NCBI GenBank assembly: GCA_964391325.1
Contig: CAYMJM010000003.1
Location: 11,542-75,541, forward strand
DNA: 64,000 bases
From: CAYMJM01 sp964391325
GTDB lineage: Bacteria > Patescibacteriota > Dojkabacteria > B142 > JAFGMG01
Reading direction: 5' to 3'
Shown in pieces: positions 34,890 to 43,243 of the stretch. The notes under the pieces were generated by a model, which did not search any database, was not told where the DNA came from, and saw nothing but the letters and a program-made list of their open reading frames with translations. Positions within the stretch are counted from its first letter, which is position 1, and each line of letters starts with the position of its first letter. The position numbers and the translations under genes are program-made.

Positions 34890-35279
34890 ATGGGCAAGAC
34901 ATTTAAAGAAATGGTAAAAATTATTGATGATTTTTGTGAGCAAAGAAAGTGGGATAATGGCGAGCCTAACCATCTTATTTCTTCGATTTATATTGAACTG
35001 GGGGAGTTAGCAGAGAACTATCAATGGCAACATAAGTTTAACAAAGAGCTGACAGAAGAAGAAAAGAGGGTAATTGGGTATGAGTTTGTAGACGTAATTT
35101 TTTATCTTTTCCGGCTGGCGTCTAAAACGGGTGTAGATATTGAAAAATACTTCGACGAAAAAGTGCCAAAACTACAGAAAAAATTCCCGGTAAAGAAAGT
35201 GTTAGGTCTGAATAATCAAAGTTTAAGAGAAATCCATGACAAGTATAGAAAAGAAGGTAAGAATAAATTATACAGTTAG
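34890..35279 (+). CDS. MazG-like nucleotide pyrophosphohydrolase
   Basis: 129 residues. All-alpha NTP-PPase family with the acidic pairs in YIELGELAENYQW (~33-45) and EFVDVIFYL (~70-78), the four metal-binding acidic residues of MazG/dCTPase proteins. It probably cleaves non-canonical or excess dNTPs. It follows ssb closely and precedes a Nudix gene, a small nucleotide-pool cluster. Confidence 0.8.
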   Translation: MGKTFKEMVKIIDDFCEQRKWDNGEPNHLISSIYIELGELAENYQWQHKFNKELTEEEKRVIGYEFVDVIFYLFRLASKTGVDIEKYFDEKVPKLQKKFPVKKVLGLNNQSLREIHDKYRKEGKNKLYS

Positions 35280-35291
35280 TTCCTAAGCTGG

Positions 35292-35831
35292 ATGTTCAAG
35301 ACTATTTCGCATAAGAAAATTTATCAGAATAGATGGCTTACTTTCTATGCAGACAGCATATCTTTTCCTAATGGTGCAAAAGGAGTTTATGGCTACGTTG
35401 AGAGAAATAGTGGAGTGTCTATTGCAGTCTTGGACAAAAACTATAGCATCCTTCTTATAGAACAATACAGGTATCCTACTAAAAAGTGTCATATAGAAAT
35501 TCCTGCTGGTTCTATAATTAAAGGAGAAACTCCAGAACAAGCATGTTTACGTGAGTTAGCTGAAGAAGCGGGGATTTACGAAATAGAGGAATTGGAATTC
35601 TTACAAACATACTATCCTTTGAGCGCACACAGTACTGAAACCCAGAGTCTATTTATGGCTAGGGTTCAGAGGTTTTCAGAATTTAAGGGAACTGAATTTG
35701 ATGAAGATATCCAAAGCTACCTAGTCACACCTATTGATAAAGCTTTGAAAATGATAGATATAGGAAAGATAGATGATGCAATAACCTCTAATGCAATTCA
35801 GCTAGTACATAGAAAGTTGAATAAAAAATAA
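35292..35831 (+). CDS. Nudix hydrolase, ADP-ribose pyrophosphatase type
   Basis: 179 residues. The full Nudix box G-x5-E-x7-R-E-L-x-E-E-x-G-I starts at residue ~73 (IPAGSI...ETPEQACLRELAEEAGI). The N-terminal strand pattern and IEQYRYP resemble ADP-ribose pyrophosphatases (NudF). It is 12 bp after the MazG-like gene. Substrates in the family are ADP-ribose and related nucleoside diphosphate sugars. Confidence 0.85.
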   Translation: MFKTISHKKIYQNRWLTFYADSISFPNGAKGVYGYVERNSGVSIAVLDKNYSILLIEQYRYPTKKCHIEIPAGSIIKGETPEQACLRELAEEAGIYEIEELEFLQTYYPLSAHSTETQSLFMARVQRFSEFKGTEFDEDIQSYLVTPIDKALKMIDIGKIDDAITSNAIQLVHRKLNKK

Positions 35832-35861
35832 ATTTATCATAAAATAAATTGGCTTAGAAAA

Positions 35862-36070
35862 GGAATAGTAGACATATACAGAGAGCTGTTATGTTCTGAG
35901 AGACAGGAAATGTCGAACCTACCTTGGAGCTATCCTGGGAAACTAGGACGCATATCAGCGTTAAGATATAATGAGTCTGTTTTAACAGTAAATTAAGGTG
36001 GTACCACGAGAAAGCTCGGCCTTATACACTTCATTTTTTGATATGATGTATAAGGCCGAGCTTTTTTCAT
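35862..36070 (+). promoter_or_regulatory. T-box riboswitch of proS, with candidate Pro specifier CCT
   Basis: The T-box core GGTGGTACCACG (35997-36008) precedes an 18-bp terminator stem, AAAGCTCGGCC... at 36011-36066, and a T run. Upstream bases include GAGAGCTG (start of stem I) and GAA-CCT-A at 35915-35921, where CCT (35918-35920) is a fitting specifier codon for uncharged tRNA-Pro. The next gene is proS. The 5' limit is approximate. Confidence 0.85.
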
Positions 36071-36096
36071 ATAATTTAACTTTTAAATGAGGATCT

Positions 36097-37332
36097 ATGA
36101 AATACTCACAGCTATTTACCAGAACAGATAAGACTGCTAAAGAGTATGACACTGTTAATGCAACCTTGCTGGTTAAAGCGGGTTTTGTTAACCAACTTAT
36201 GGCTGGAGCTTACACGATTTTACCCTTAGGCCTACGGGTATTAAGAAAAATTGAGAACGTAATCAGGACCGAAATGAATGAGGCTGGTGGACAGGAAATT
36301 CTGATGCCAGCCTTACATCCAGCAGAAAATTGGAAGACCACAGGTGCTTGGGAGAGTGTAGATGTATTATTTAAAATCAAGAGTAGAACTGGAAAGGAAT
36401 ACGCTTTGGGTCAAAGCGAAGAGGAGGTAGTTGCTCCCTTGGTGAAGCAGTATGTAAAGTCCTACAAAGACCTTCCAGTGGCTGTGTATCAAATACAAAA
36501 TAAATTTAGAGACGAACTTCGGGCAAAATCGGGTATCTTGAGAGGGCGTGAGTTTGGTATGAAGGATATGTATTCATTTCATGAATCTCAACAAGATTTC
36601 CTGCGATTTTATGAAGAAATTAAAGAGGCATACAAAAGGATATTTAAGAAGCTTGGTTTAGTAGCTAAGGTAACTGAAGCTTCTGGGGGTGATTTTTCAC
36701 AAAAAATTTCTTATGAATTTATGGTACTGACCGATGTAGGTGAAGACGACATTTTATATTGTCCTGAGTGTGACTTCTGTATAAATCAAGAAATAGCTAG
36801 CGATTTAAGGGACTGTAAGAAATGTGCAGCTGAGCTTATAAAAGCTAAAGCAGCAGAAGTGGGGAATGTTTTCGACTTAGGGCAAAAGTATCCTAAAGAT
36901 TTCGATTTTACTTATACTGACAGGGATGGGGCAGAAAAATATCCATTTATGGGTTGCTATGGGATTGGCACTACACGTGTAATGGGAGTAATTGTGGAGA
37001 AGTTTCATGATGACAAAGGTATCATCTGGCCGGAGCAGGTAGCACCTTTTAATGTTCATCTTATATCTTTGGGAGAGGGTACTGAAATTACCAAGGTTAC
37101 TCAAAAAATTAATCGGGCTTTTCTTGATGCTGGGATAGAGGTTTTGTGGGACGATCGACAAGATATTACTGCTGGAGAGAAATTTGTAGATGCAGACTTA
37201 GTAGGTATCCCACATCGTATTGTGGTGAGTGAAAGATCTTTGGAAAAGGGGGGAGTAGAGTATAAAAGCAGAAACGAGCAGACATCTCACATTTTCCCTA
37301 AAGAGGAATTGCTGGCTTTTCTTTTAAAGTAA
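36097..37332 (+). CDS. proS: Prolyl-tRNA synthetase, without the INS editing domain
   Basis: 411 residues versus ~570 for a typical bacterial ProRS. Class II motif 2 (FRDELRAKSGI...GREFGMKDMYSFH, ~137) and motif 3 (GIGTTRVMGV, ~288) are present, with the anticodon-binding domain at the C-terminus. Only ~130 residues separate motifs 2 and 3. They include the CPECDF/CKKC zinc-ribbon-like part but no YbaK-like INS domain, which normally removes Ala from tRNA-Pro. It is controlled by a T-box leader. The next gene carries a separate YbaK-type domain. Confidence 0.93.
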   Translation: MKYSQLFTRTDKTAKEYDTVNATLLVKAGFVNQLMAGAYTILPLGLRVLRKIENVIRTEMNEAGGQEILMPALHPAENWKTTGAWESVDVLFKIKSRTGKEYALGQSEEEVVAPLVKQYVKSYKDLPVAVYQIQNKFRDELRAKSGILRGREFGMKDMYSFHESQQDFLRFYEEIKEAYKRIFKKLGLVAKVTEASGGDFSQKISYEFMVLTDVGEDDILYCPECDFCINQEIASDLRDCKKCAAELIKAKAAEVGNVFDLGQKYPKDFDFTYTDRDGAEKYPFMGCYGIGTTRVMGVIVEKFHDDKGIIWPEQVAPFNVHLISLGEGTEITKVTQKINRAFLDAGIEVLWDDRQDITAGEKFVDADLVGIPHRIVVSERSLEKGGVEYKSRNEQTSHIFPKEELLAFLLK

Positions 37333-37356
37333 CTGTTATTTAGTGTAATTTTTATA

Positions 37357-37516
37357 TATAATATTATCAAGAGATTGAGCTGTGCAGTGAAAGGTTCAAG
37401 TATTCTTGTGACGTATAAAAGCATTTTAATTAAAAAAGTAAAAATAGAGGTGGCACCGACCTTAATTTAAGTATTTAAGGGCCCTCCAGATCATTGATCT
37501 TGGGGGTCTTTTTGTT
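37357..37516 (+). promoter_or_regulatory. Compact T-box leader of the AspRS-YbaK gene, with its promoter
   Basis: TATAAT (37357-37362) is followed by a ~75-nt stem I region with a CAAG-TATT-CTTG hairpin and GAC at 37410-37412 as possible Asp specifier. The T-box core AGAGGTGGCACCG lies at 37446-37458. The terminator GGCCCTCCAGATC-ATT-GATCTTGGGGGTC with a T run ends about 37516. Stem I is far shorter than usual. Confidence 0.7.
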
Positions 37517-37543
37517 TTTTATTTTTTATTTATCTAATATAGC

Positions 37544-39340
37544 ATGAAACGTACAATTTCTAATGAGTTAAAAAATAAAGTTGGAAAAAAGGTTTTAGTA
37601 AAAGGATGGCTGCATTCTCTAAGAATGTTAGGAGCTGTCAATTTTCTGATGTTAAGAGATCGAGGGGGATTTACTCAGGTGGTGATTGAATCTAGAGATG
37701 AGCTAAATAAAGTTAAGGATTTGCAGCCCGGCTCTGTTCTTGCTATAGAAGCAGAGGTACAGAAATCTCTAAAGACATCATTGGGGGTAGAATTAGTATC
37801 TCCCTCGATTGTCATCGAGGTCCCCGTTAAGTATCCTTTACCACTTGATATTTCCAAAAAAGAGTTAAGCGCCAATTTGGATACTATTTTGGACTATAGA
37901 TCTTTGGTATTGAGAAATGAAAAACAAATGGCAATATTTAAAATCCAAGCATCTATAATTGAAGCCTTTGCTCACAGTATGAAGGCTCAGGGATTCACGA
38001 GGTTTGATTCGCCTGTTTTGATGGGATCTCCTTCTGAGAGCGGAGCTGATGTTTTTGAAGTAAAGTATTTTGGCGACAAGGCTTATTTAGCTCAAAGCCC
38101 TCAAATATATAAGCAGATTATGGTAGGAGTCTTTGAAAGAGTATACACAATAGCCAAGGTTTTTCGGGCAGAAAAGCACAATACGTCGAGACACTTGATG
38201 GAGATCACTCAGCTCGATGGAGAAATGGGGTTTATAGAAAATTACGATGAGGTATTAGAAGTGGTTGAAAAGGTCGTAAGAGATATATTTACATACCTGG
38301 AAATTAACAATCCCATAGAGATAGAAGTGCTTAGCATTCAATTGCCTCAGTTACCGGAAGGAGGGTTTCCTAGAATTAAAGTAAAAGAAGCTTTGACCTT
38401 GATAGAGCAAAGAACTGGCAAATCAGCCAACAGAGAAGAGTTGGATGTTGACCCCGAGGACGAAAGGGAGATTACAGAATGGGCTAAAGAAGAACACAAT
38501 TCTGAGTTTGTTTGGCTGCTAAATTTTAAATCCAATAAGAATTTTTATACATTAGACAATCCAGAAGACAAAGGTGAATCTTTTAGTTATGACCTGCTAT
38601 GTAGGGGGTTGGAATGGCTATCTGGGACTCATAGAATCCACAACTATAGTACACTACTGGAAAGACTAAAAAATCAAGGGTTGCAGGAGGAGCATTACAG
38701 CCATTACTTACAGGCTTTCAAATATGGTATGCCTTCTGAAGCGGGTTTTTCTTTTGGACTGGAGCGGGTAACACAACAGATTGTAGGGCTAGACAATATA
38801 CGTGAAGCTACGCTTTTTCCTTCTGATCAGAAAAGAATTGCAGGGGCTAGAATTAAGAGAAAAGTAGTACATGGAGAGGAGGAAGTTATCCGAGCTATTA
38901 AAACAATGTTTGAGGAAAGCAATAAGGAGTATAGATTTTTTGAACATGAAGCAACTATAACTTCTCAGGATGCTGCTCGAATTCGTGGAACGAATCCAGA
39001 TGAGGGGGTAAAAGCTTTGATTCTCAGATCCAAAAAAGATGGTAGAAACATAATGCTATGCTTACAGGGCAGTAAGAAAATAGATATGGGTAAATTGAAA
39101 AATTTATTGGGAGAATCCTTTACCTTTGAAGAGGCAGATAAGATAAAGCAAAGGTATGGTTTAGAGATAGGAGGAATCCCTCCTTTTGGCAATATTTTGG
39201 GTTTGGAGACCTACTTTGATTCTTCTATATTAAATACAGAGTATGTTTCTTTTAATTGTGGAAGCAGATATAAGTCAATACGTACAAAGACAAATAATTT
39301 AGCTAAACTTGTGTCACCTCAAATAGTTGATGTAGTGTAG
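37544..39340 (+). CDS. aspS: Archaeal-type aspartyl-tRNA synthetase fused to a YbaK/ProX editing domain
   Basis: 598 residues. Residues 1-~435 are an AspRS of the archaeal/AspS2 type: OB fold (KGWLHSLR), AQSPQIYKQ (~184), motif 2 FRAEKHNTSRH (~206) and motif 3 GFSFGLERVTQQ (~400). His follows GWL at the position where discriminating archaeal enzymes carry Trp26, which suggests a non-discriminating AspRS that also charges tRNA-Asn. Residues ~445-598 match the YbaK/ProX aminoacyl-tRNA deacylase family (KALIL..., GIPPFG at ~543). I know of no standard annotation for this fusion. It is under a compact T-box. Confidence 0.9.
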   Translation: MKRTISNELKNKVGKKVLVKGWLHSLRMLGAVNFLMLRDRGGFTQVVIESRDELNKVKDLQPGSVLAIEAEVQKSLKTSLGVELVSPSIVIEVPVKYPLPLDISKKELSANLDTILDYRSLVLRNEKQMAIFKIQASIIEAFAHSMKAQGFTRFDSPVLMGSPSESGADVFEVKYFGDKAYLAQSPQIYKQIMVGVFERVYTIAKVFRAEKHNTSRHLMEITQLDGEMGFIENYDEVLEVVEKVVRDIFTYLEINNPIEIEVLSIQLPQLPEGGFPRIKVKEALTLIEQRTGKSANREELDVDPEDEREITEWAKEEHNSEFVWLLNFKSNKNFYTLDNPEDKGESFSYDLLCRGLEWLSGTHRIHNYSTLLERLKNQGLQEEHYSHYLQAFKYGMPSEAGFSFGLERVTQQIVGLDNIREATLFPSDQKRIAGARIKRKVVHGEEEVIRAIKTMFEESNKEYRFFEHEATITSQDAARIRGTNPDEGVKALILRSKKDGRNIMLCLQGSKKIDMGKLKNLLGESFTFEEADKIKQRYGLEIGGIPPFGNILGLETYFDSSILNTEYVSFNCGSRYKSIRTKTNNLAKLVSPQIVDVV

Positions 39341-39361
39341 TTGGAAATACTTTAATCTGAT

Positions 39362-39393
39362 AGAGCCCTGTTTTTTTTGCGGGGCTCTGTTTT
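39362..39393 (+). terminator. Terminator after aspS
   Basis: AGAGCCC, an 13-base loop containing a T8 run, then GGGCTCT followed by GTTTTC. It ends the aspS transcript 22 bp after the stop. Confidence 0.6.
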
Positions 39394-39412
39394 CGGGTAT
39401 TATTCGGGTCTT

Positions 39413-39441
39413 TTGACTTGTCTGGAATATAGAAATATTTT
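39413..39441 (+). promoter_or_regulatory. Promoter of the mraZ division operon
   Basis: TTGACT (39413-39418), 17-bp spacer, TATTTT (39436-39441). The MraZ-type repeats start right after it, so a bound MraZ would cover the transcription start. Confidence 0.45.
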
Positions 39442-39444
39442 ATA

Positions 39445-39474
39445 GTGGTGACAAGTGGTGAATGGTGGTGAAAA
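39445..39474 (+). promoter_or_regulatory. MraZ operator: three 10-bp direct repeats GTGGTGANNN
   Basis: GTGGTGA is repeated three times at exact 10-bp steps (39445, 39455, 39465). Known MraZ sites are three short G-rich repeats with 10-bp spacing in front of mraZ. A 12-base inverted copy of the second unit lies at 39573-39584. Several small hairpins follow in the leader (39510-39524, 39532-39550, 39595-39610). Confidence 0.75.
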
Positions 39475-39614
39475 GTAGGATACTACAGTTTGTACTCTTA
39501 ACTACTTTTCTGTTTAATAAACAGGCCTCATACCGGGTTGGACAACCGGTTACTTCAAAACTTCTGCACCCGATTCACCACTTGTTTTAAAATGCTGCCC
39601 AGAAAGGCAGTCAT

Positions 39615-40046
39615 ATGTTAATAGGAGAATATAAAACTAAATTACAAGAAAAAAATAGGACAGCTATACCAAAAAGATTTAGGGATGAACTGGAGGGACA
39701 ACTAATAATAACTAGAGGATATGAAGGTTGTTTGATAGTTTTAGATAAAAGCAGATGGGAGAAGTTAATAAGATTAATAGAGACTCGACCTTTAACAAAT
39801 CAGGATGTTCGAAATACAAAAAGGTTTTTGGTAGGAGGGGCTGCGGAAATAGAATTTGATAAGCAAGGAAGATTTGTCTTACCGGATGTATTAGTAGAGT
39901 ATGCGCACTTTGAAAATGAGTTAGTGTTCGTGGGAATAGAAAACTGGCTTGAGGTATGGGACCTGGAAACGTGGCAAACTAAGATTGAGCAGATCACTGA
40001 GTCTGCAGCAGATATAGCTGATAGATTAAGTAGCATAGCATTATGA
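39615..40046 (+). CDS. mraZ: Transcriptional regulator MraZ
   Basis: 143 residues with two SpoVT-AbrB-type repeats (GEYKTKLQEKNRTAIPKRFR near the N-terminus and EIEFDKQGRFVLPDVL near residue 78). MraZ forms rings and controls the division and cell-wall cluster by binding direct repeats upstream of itself, which are present here. Its stop overlaps the rsmH start (ATGA). Confidence 0.95.
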   Translation: MLIGEYKTKLQEKNRTAIPKRFRDELEGQLIITRGYEGCLIVLDKSRWEKLIRLIETRPLTNQDVRNTKRFLVGGAAEIEFDKQGRFVLPDVLVEYAHFENELVFVGIENWLEVWDLETWQTKIEQITESAADIADRLSSIAL

Positions 40047-41032
40047 ACAAAGTAACAAGGCACGTACCAGTTTTGCTAAAAGAAGTTCTTAGCACCATTT
40101 CTCCCGAGGCAGGAGGAGTGTATGTTGATGCTACCCTTGGTGGAGGAGGTCACTTTTTTTCTTTACTAAATGCTATTCCCAAAAATACAAATCCAAGATC
40201 TGTATACATTGGTTTTGATCATGATGAGTCTGCAGTAAGGAGAATCATTAGGCAAATAGAAGTGGATTTCAAAGAGAGGTTTACTAATACTCGAGAGAAT
40301 GTGTATGAGCTGACTACTCCAAGCAAGAGAGTTCTTCTAATAAACAAAAATTTTGAAACTTTAAGTGAAGAACTAGCTCTTAGTAAGATTTATAAAGTTG
40401 ATGGGATTATCGCTGATTTAGGGACATCACAAGATCAGTTAGATGATTTGACAAGGGGATTCAGTTTTTTGGAGACGGGATCCTTGGATATGAGGATGGA
40501 TAGTAAGTTGCAGATTAAGGCATCCGATTTATTAAAAATCTTGACACGACAGGAACTAATCAAGCTCTTTAATAATTTAGCTGACATAAAAGGGAAAGAA
40601 GGAGAATGGATTGTGGAGGAAATAATGAAAGCGAGAGAGCATGGAGACATTAAGACAACGGATGAATTGAAAAAAATAATTACCCGAGCTGTGCCTTTGA
40701 AAAGCGTTGGTTCGCGTACGAAAGGCATACGGAATAGACGTAACCTTGAGGCTAGAGTGTTTCAAGCTTTAAGAATTGCTGTTAATCATGAATTGGATTC
40801 ATTACAGCAATTCCTGCCCCAAGCATTTGAAACACTCGAAGCCTTTGGTGTATTAGTGGTGATTTCTTTTCACTCTGGAGAGGACAGAATAGTGAAACAC
40901 TATGTTAGATCTCTGGTAGAGCAGGAAGTAGCAGATTATGTCCATAAGTTAGTAAGACCAAGTATATCGGAGATCAAATATAATGCAAAAAGCTCTAGCG
41001 CAAGGCTTAGAGCTATCAGAAAAATTAAATAA
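40043..41032 (+). CDS. rsmH: 16S rRNA (cytosine1402-N4)-methyltransferase RsmH
   Basis: 329 residues. VDATLGGGGHFFSLL (SAM motif I, ~28) and DGIIADLGTSQDQLDDLTRGFSF-type segment (split around residue 118) plus GSLDMRMD are hallmarks of RsmH/MraW. It methylates C1402 in the ribosomal decoding centre. It is translationally coupled to mraZ by a 4-bp overlap. Confidence 0.95.
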   Translation: MNKVTRHVPVLLKEVLSTISPEAGGVYVDATLGGGGHFFSLLNAIPKNTNPRSVYIGFDHDESAVRRIIRQIEVDFKERFTNTRENVYELTTPSKRVLLINKNFETLSEELALSKIYKVDGIIADLGTSQDQLDDLTRGFSFLETGSLDMRMDSKLQIKASDLLKILTRQELIKLFNNLADIKGKEGEWIVEEIMKAREHGDIKTTDELKKIITRAVPLKSVGSRTKGIRNRRNLEARVFQALRIAVNHELDSLQQFLPQAFETLEAFGVLVVISFHSGEDRIVKHYVRSLVEQEVADYVHKLVRPSISEIKYNAKSSSARLRAIRKIK

Positions 41033-41084
41033 AGCACTTTTAACTATTATTCTGGTTGATTATGCAATCAGCCGTAATTGCACA

Positions 41085-41414
41085 ATGAATAGACAAACAA
41101 AAAACAGAGCACAATCTGATTATATCCAAAGACAAATTTTTATAATAGCGGCAGTTTTACTGGTTGTTTTTATAGTCGCACAATTCATAGTACTTGACTT
41201 AGCTGGTATTCATGGGCCTCAAATTACCAGGTTAAGACAGGAGCAAAACGAATTAAAAGTTTCTAATGAATTAAAGAGAGCGAAAATAAATGAATTGAAC
41301 ACCAGCAATGATATTAAAAGCTACGCTTCCCAAGATTTAGGGTTGGTGTCAACCCCGGTAACTACTTTGAAAGTAAAAGAAGATAATGTAACCGCATCTA
41401 TTAATGGTAACTAA
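41085..41414 (+). CDS. ftsL: FtsL-like septum protein
   Basis: 109 residues from the ATG at 41085. A basic N-terminus is followed by one hydrophobic helix (about 16-38) and a leucine/charged coiled-coil stretch (ITRLRQEQNELKVSNELKRA-like). Architecture and position between rsmH and ftsI fit FtsL, though the sequence itself is poorly conserved in this family. It would sit at the septum with FtsI. Confidence 0.65.
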   Translation: MNRQTKNRAQSDYIQRQIFIIAAVLLVVFIVAQFIVLDLAGIHGPQITRLRQEQNELKVSNELKRAKINELNTSNDIKSYASQDLGLVSTPVTTLKVKEDNVTASINGN

Positions 41415-41458
41415 TTTAGACTGGAAGTTTTAGTGGTACAGTAATTTCAGCTATAGAT

Positions 41459-43231
41459 ATGAAAAGTTCTCTTGGTAAAGGAAAACTTAAAATATTATCC
41501 ATAATATTCATAGTCTTCTTTTTGTTAAACTTGGGATTTTTGGTTAGATGGCAGGTTTTTAATCATGAGAAATTTGTTGCTTTGGCCAGAGAACGTATTA
41601 TGGATAATAAGATACCTTCGATTAGAGGAGAAATTCTTGCTGCTGATGGTTCTTCTCTAGCTTACTCAGAGCCAAGATATAATGTGGTCGTATATAAGAC
41701 TGAATTAGAATACGCTGAAGAGCATAGCAAACAGACTAGAGAAGAGTTTATTTCCAAAGTTGCTGGTGCTCTTGAAATAGAGAAAGAAGTATTGGAAGAT
41801 AGAATTAATGTCGAAGGTAATTGGTTAGTTATAGAAAACAAAGTCTCTTATGAAGTAAAAGAACGCTTATTGGAATTAAAAAGAGACAATGCTCCAGACA
41901 AGACATTGGACGGTATCAGATTAGAGTATACTTCTCAAAGAATTTATCCTGAAGGCGCTATGGCTTGCCACGTTATCGGCTTCCTGGGAAAGAATGATCT
42001 AGGGGAAGATTTAGGAAGGGCTGGGTTGGAGCATTACTGGGAGGGATTACTAAAGGAGCAGGTTGGTTTTGATAATACTGAAGTAGACAGTTTCGGCAAT
42101 ATTATTGCCTTAGATAATGTCAATAATGTTGAAGCTAGAAGGGGAGCAACAATTTACACGACCATTGATAAAAATCTACAGAGCATAGCTGATAGAGAAA
42201 TACAAAAAGCAGTGGAAAAGTATAATGCAAAATCAGGAAGTGTAATAATTATGGATCCCAAAACAGGTAAAGTTATGGCACTATCTAATTACCCAAGCTT
42301 TAATCCCAATGAGTATCAAAAGGTACAAGATTCTATGTCGTTCAAGAATGTGGCAATTACGGATCCGGCAGAACTAGGTTCTGTAGGCAAGGCTTTTACT
42401 ATGGCTGCAGCTTTAGACTTGGATAAGATTGAGCCAGATACAGTTGTGATTAAGGGACACAAGGGCTGCACAACTGTAGAGGAGGCAGAGAGGGAGTGGG
42501 AAATCTGTACTTATGATAAAAAATCCCAGCCGGCGATGACAACGACACAAGCATTGGTTAAGTCTGATAACCTAGCTCTCTATGAAATTTCCAAATTAAT
42601 TGGACAACAAGATTTACAGGATTATTTACAAAGATTTGGTATTGGAACCCGGACAGATATTGATATCTCAGGGGAATCTAATGGTGTTTTAAAAGATGTG
42701 TCACAATGGACAAATGTTGATACAGCCACGTATTCATTTGGTCATGGTTATCAGATGACACAATTGCAGGCGATAACTGGGATAGCGGCAATTGCAAATG
42801 GAGGGGAGCTTGTCAGACCTTATATTGTATCAAAGGTTGAAGAATCTAATGGAGATACAAAAGATTATGGGCCGGTGGTTGTCAGACGAGTAATACGTCA
42901 AACTACAGCGGATAAGTTGACTAATATGTTGTATGAAGTTTATAAATCTAACATACCTGAGTATCAATATAAAGATTTATCAAAATACAAAATAGCTATG
43001 AAATCCGGAACTGCAACCATCCCTTATAAAGACAGAGCGGGTTATTCAAAAGAGATAAATGCTTCTTATATTGGATTTGACGCTTCGGATAAGTCTACTT
43101 TTATAATGTTAGTAAAACTGGAAGAACCAAAAGCAGTGGAGAGACTCTCTTTTTATAGTGCGAGGGTTGTATGGCTTGACATTTTCATCCAGGTAAAAGA
43201 TTATTTAGGAGTACCTGAAATCGGCGGTTAA
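41459..43231 (+). CDS. ftsI: Penicillin-binding protein, FtsI/PBP2 class B transpeptidase
   Basis: 590 residues. One N-terminal membrane helix (12-32) is followed by a dimerisation domain (IRGEILAADGSSLAYS) and the transpeptidase domain with SVGK (SxxK, Ser ~306), SDN (SxN, ~366) and KSGTA (~514). It cross-links peptidoglycan at the septum. It is 45 bp after ftsL and 13 bp before the glycosidase-like gene. The three active-site motifs are intact, so the cell wall is real peptidoglycan. Confidence 0.93.
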   Translation: MKSSLGKGKLKILSIIFIVFFLLNLGFLVRWQVFNHEKFVALARERIMDNKIPSIRGEILAADGSSLAYSEPRYNVVVYKTELEYAEEHSKQTREEFISKVAGALEIEKEVLEDRINVEGNWLVIENKVSYEVKERLLELKRDNAPDKTLDGIRLEYTSQRIYPEGAMACHVIGFLGKNDLGEDLGRAGLEHYWEGLLKEQVGFDNTEVDSFGNIIALDNVNNVEARRGATIYTTIDKNLQSIADREIQKAVEKYNAKSGSVIIMDPKTGKVMALSNYPSFNPNEYQKVQDSMSFKNVAITDPAELGSVGKAFTMAAALDLDKIEPDTVVIKGHKGCTTVEEAEREWEICTYDKKSQPAMTTTQALVKSDNLALYEISKLIGQQDLQDYLQRFGIGTRTDIDISGESNGVLKDVSQWTNVDTATYSFGHGYQMTQLQAITGIAAIANGGELVRPYIVSKVEESNGDTKDYGPVVVRRVIRQTTADKLTNMLYEVYKSNIPEYQYKDLSKYKIAMKSGTATIPYKDRAGYSKEINASYIGFDASDKSTFIMLVKLEEPKAVERLSFYSARVVWLDIFIQVKDYLGVPEIGG

Positions 43232-43243
43232 GCTCATGTCATC

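Noticed and set aside
39445..39474. CRISPR or microsatellite interpretation of the 10-bp repeats
   Set aside because: Only three short units, exactly before mraZ, matching the known spacing of MraZ sites.
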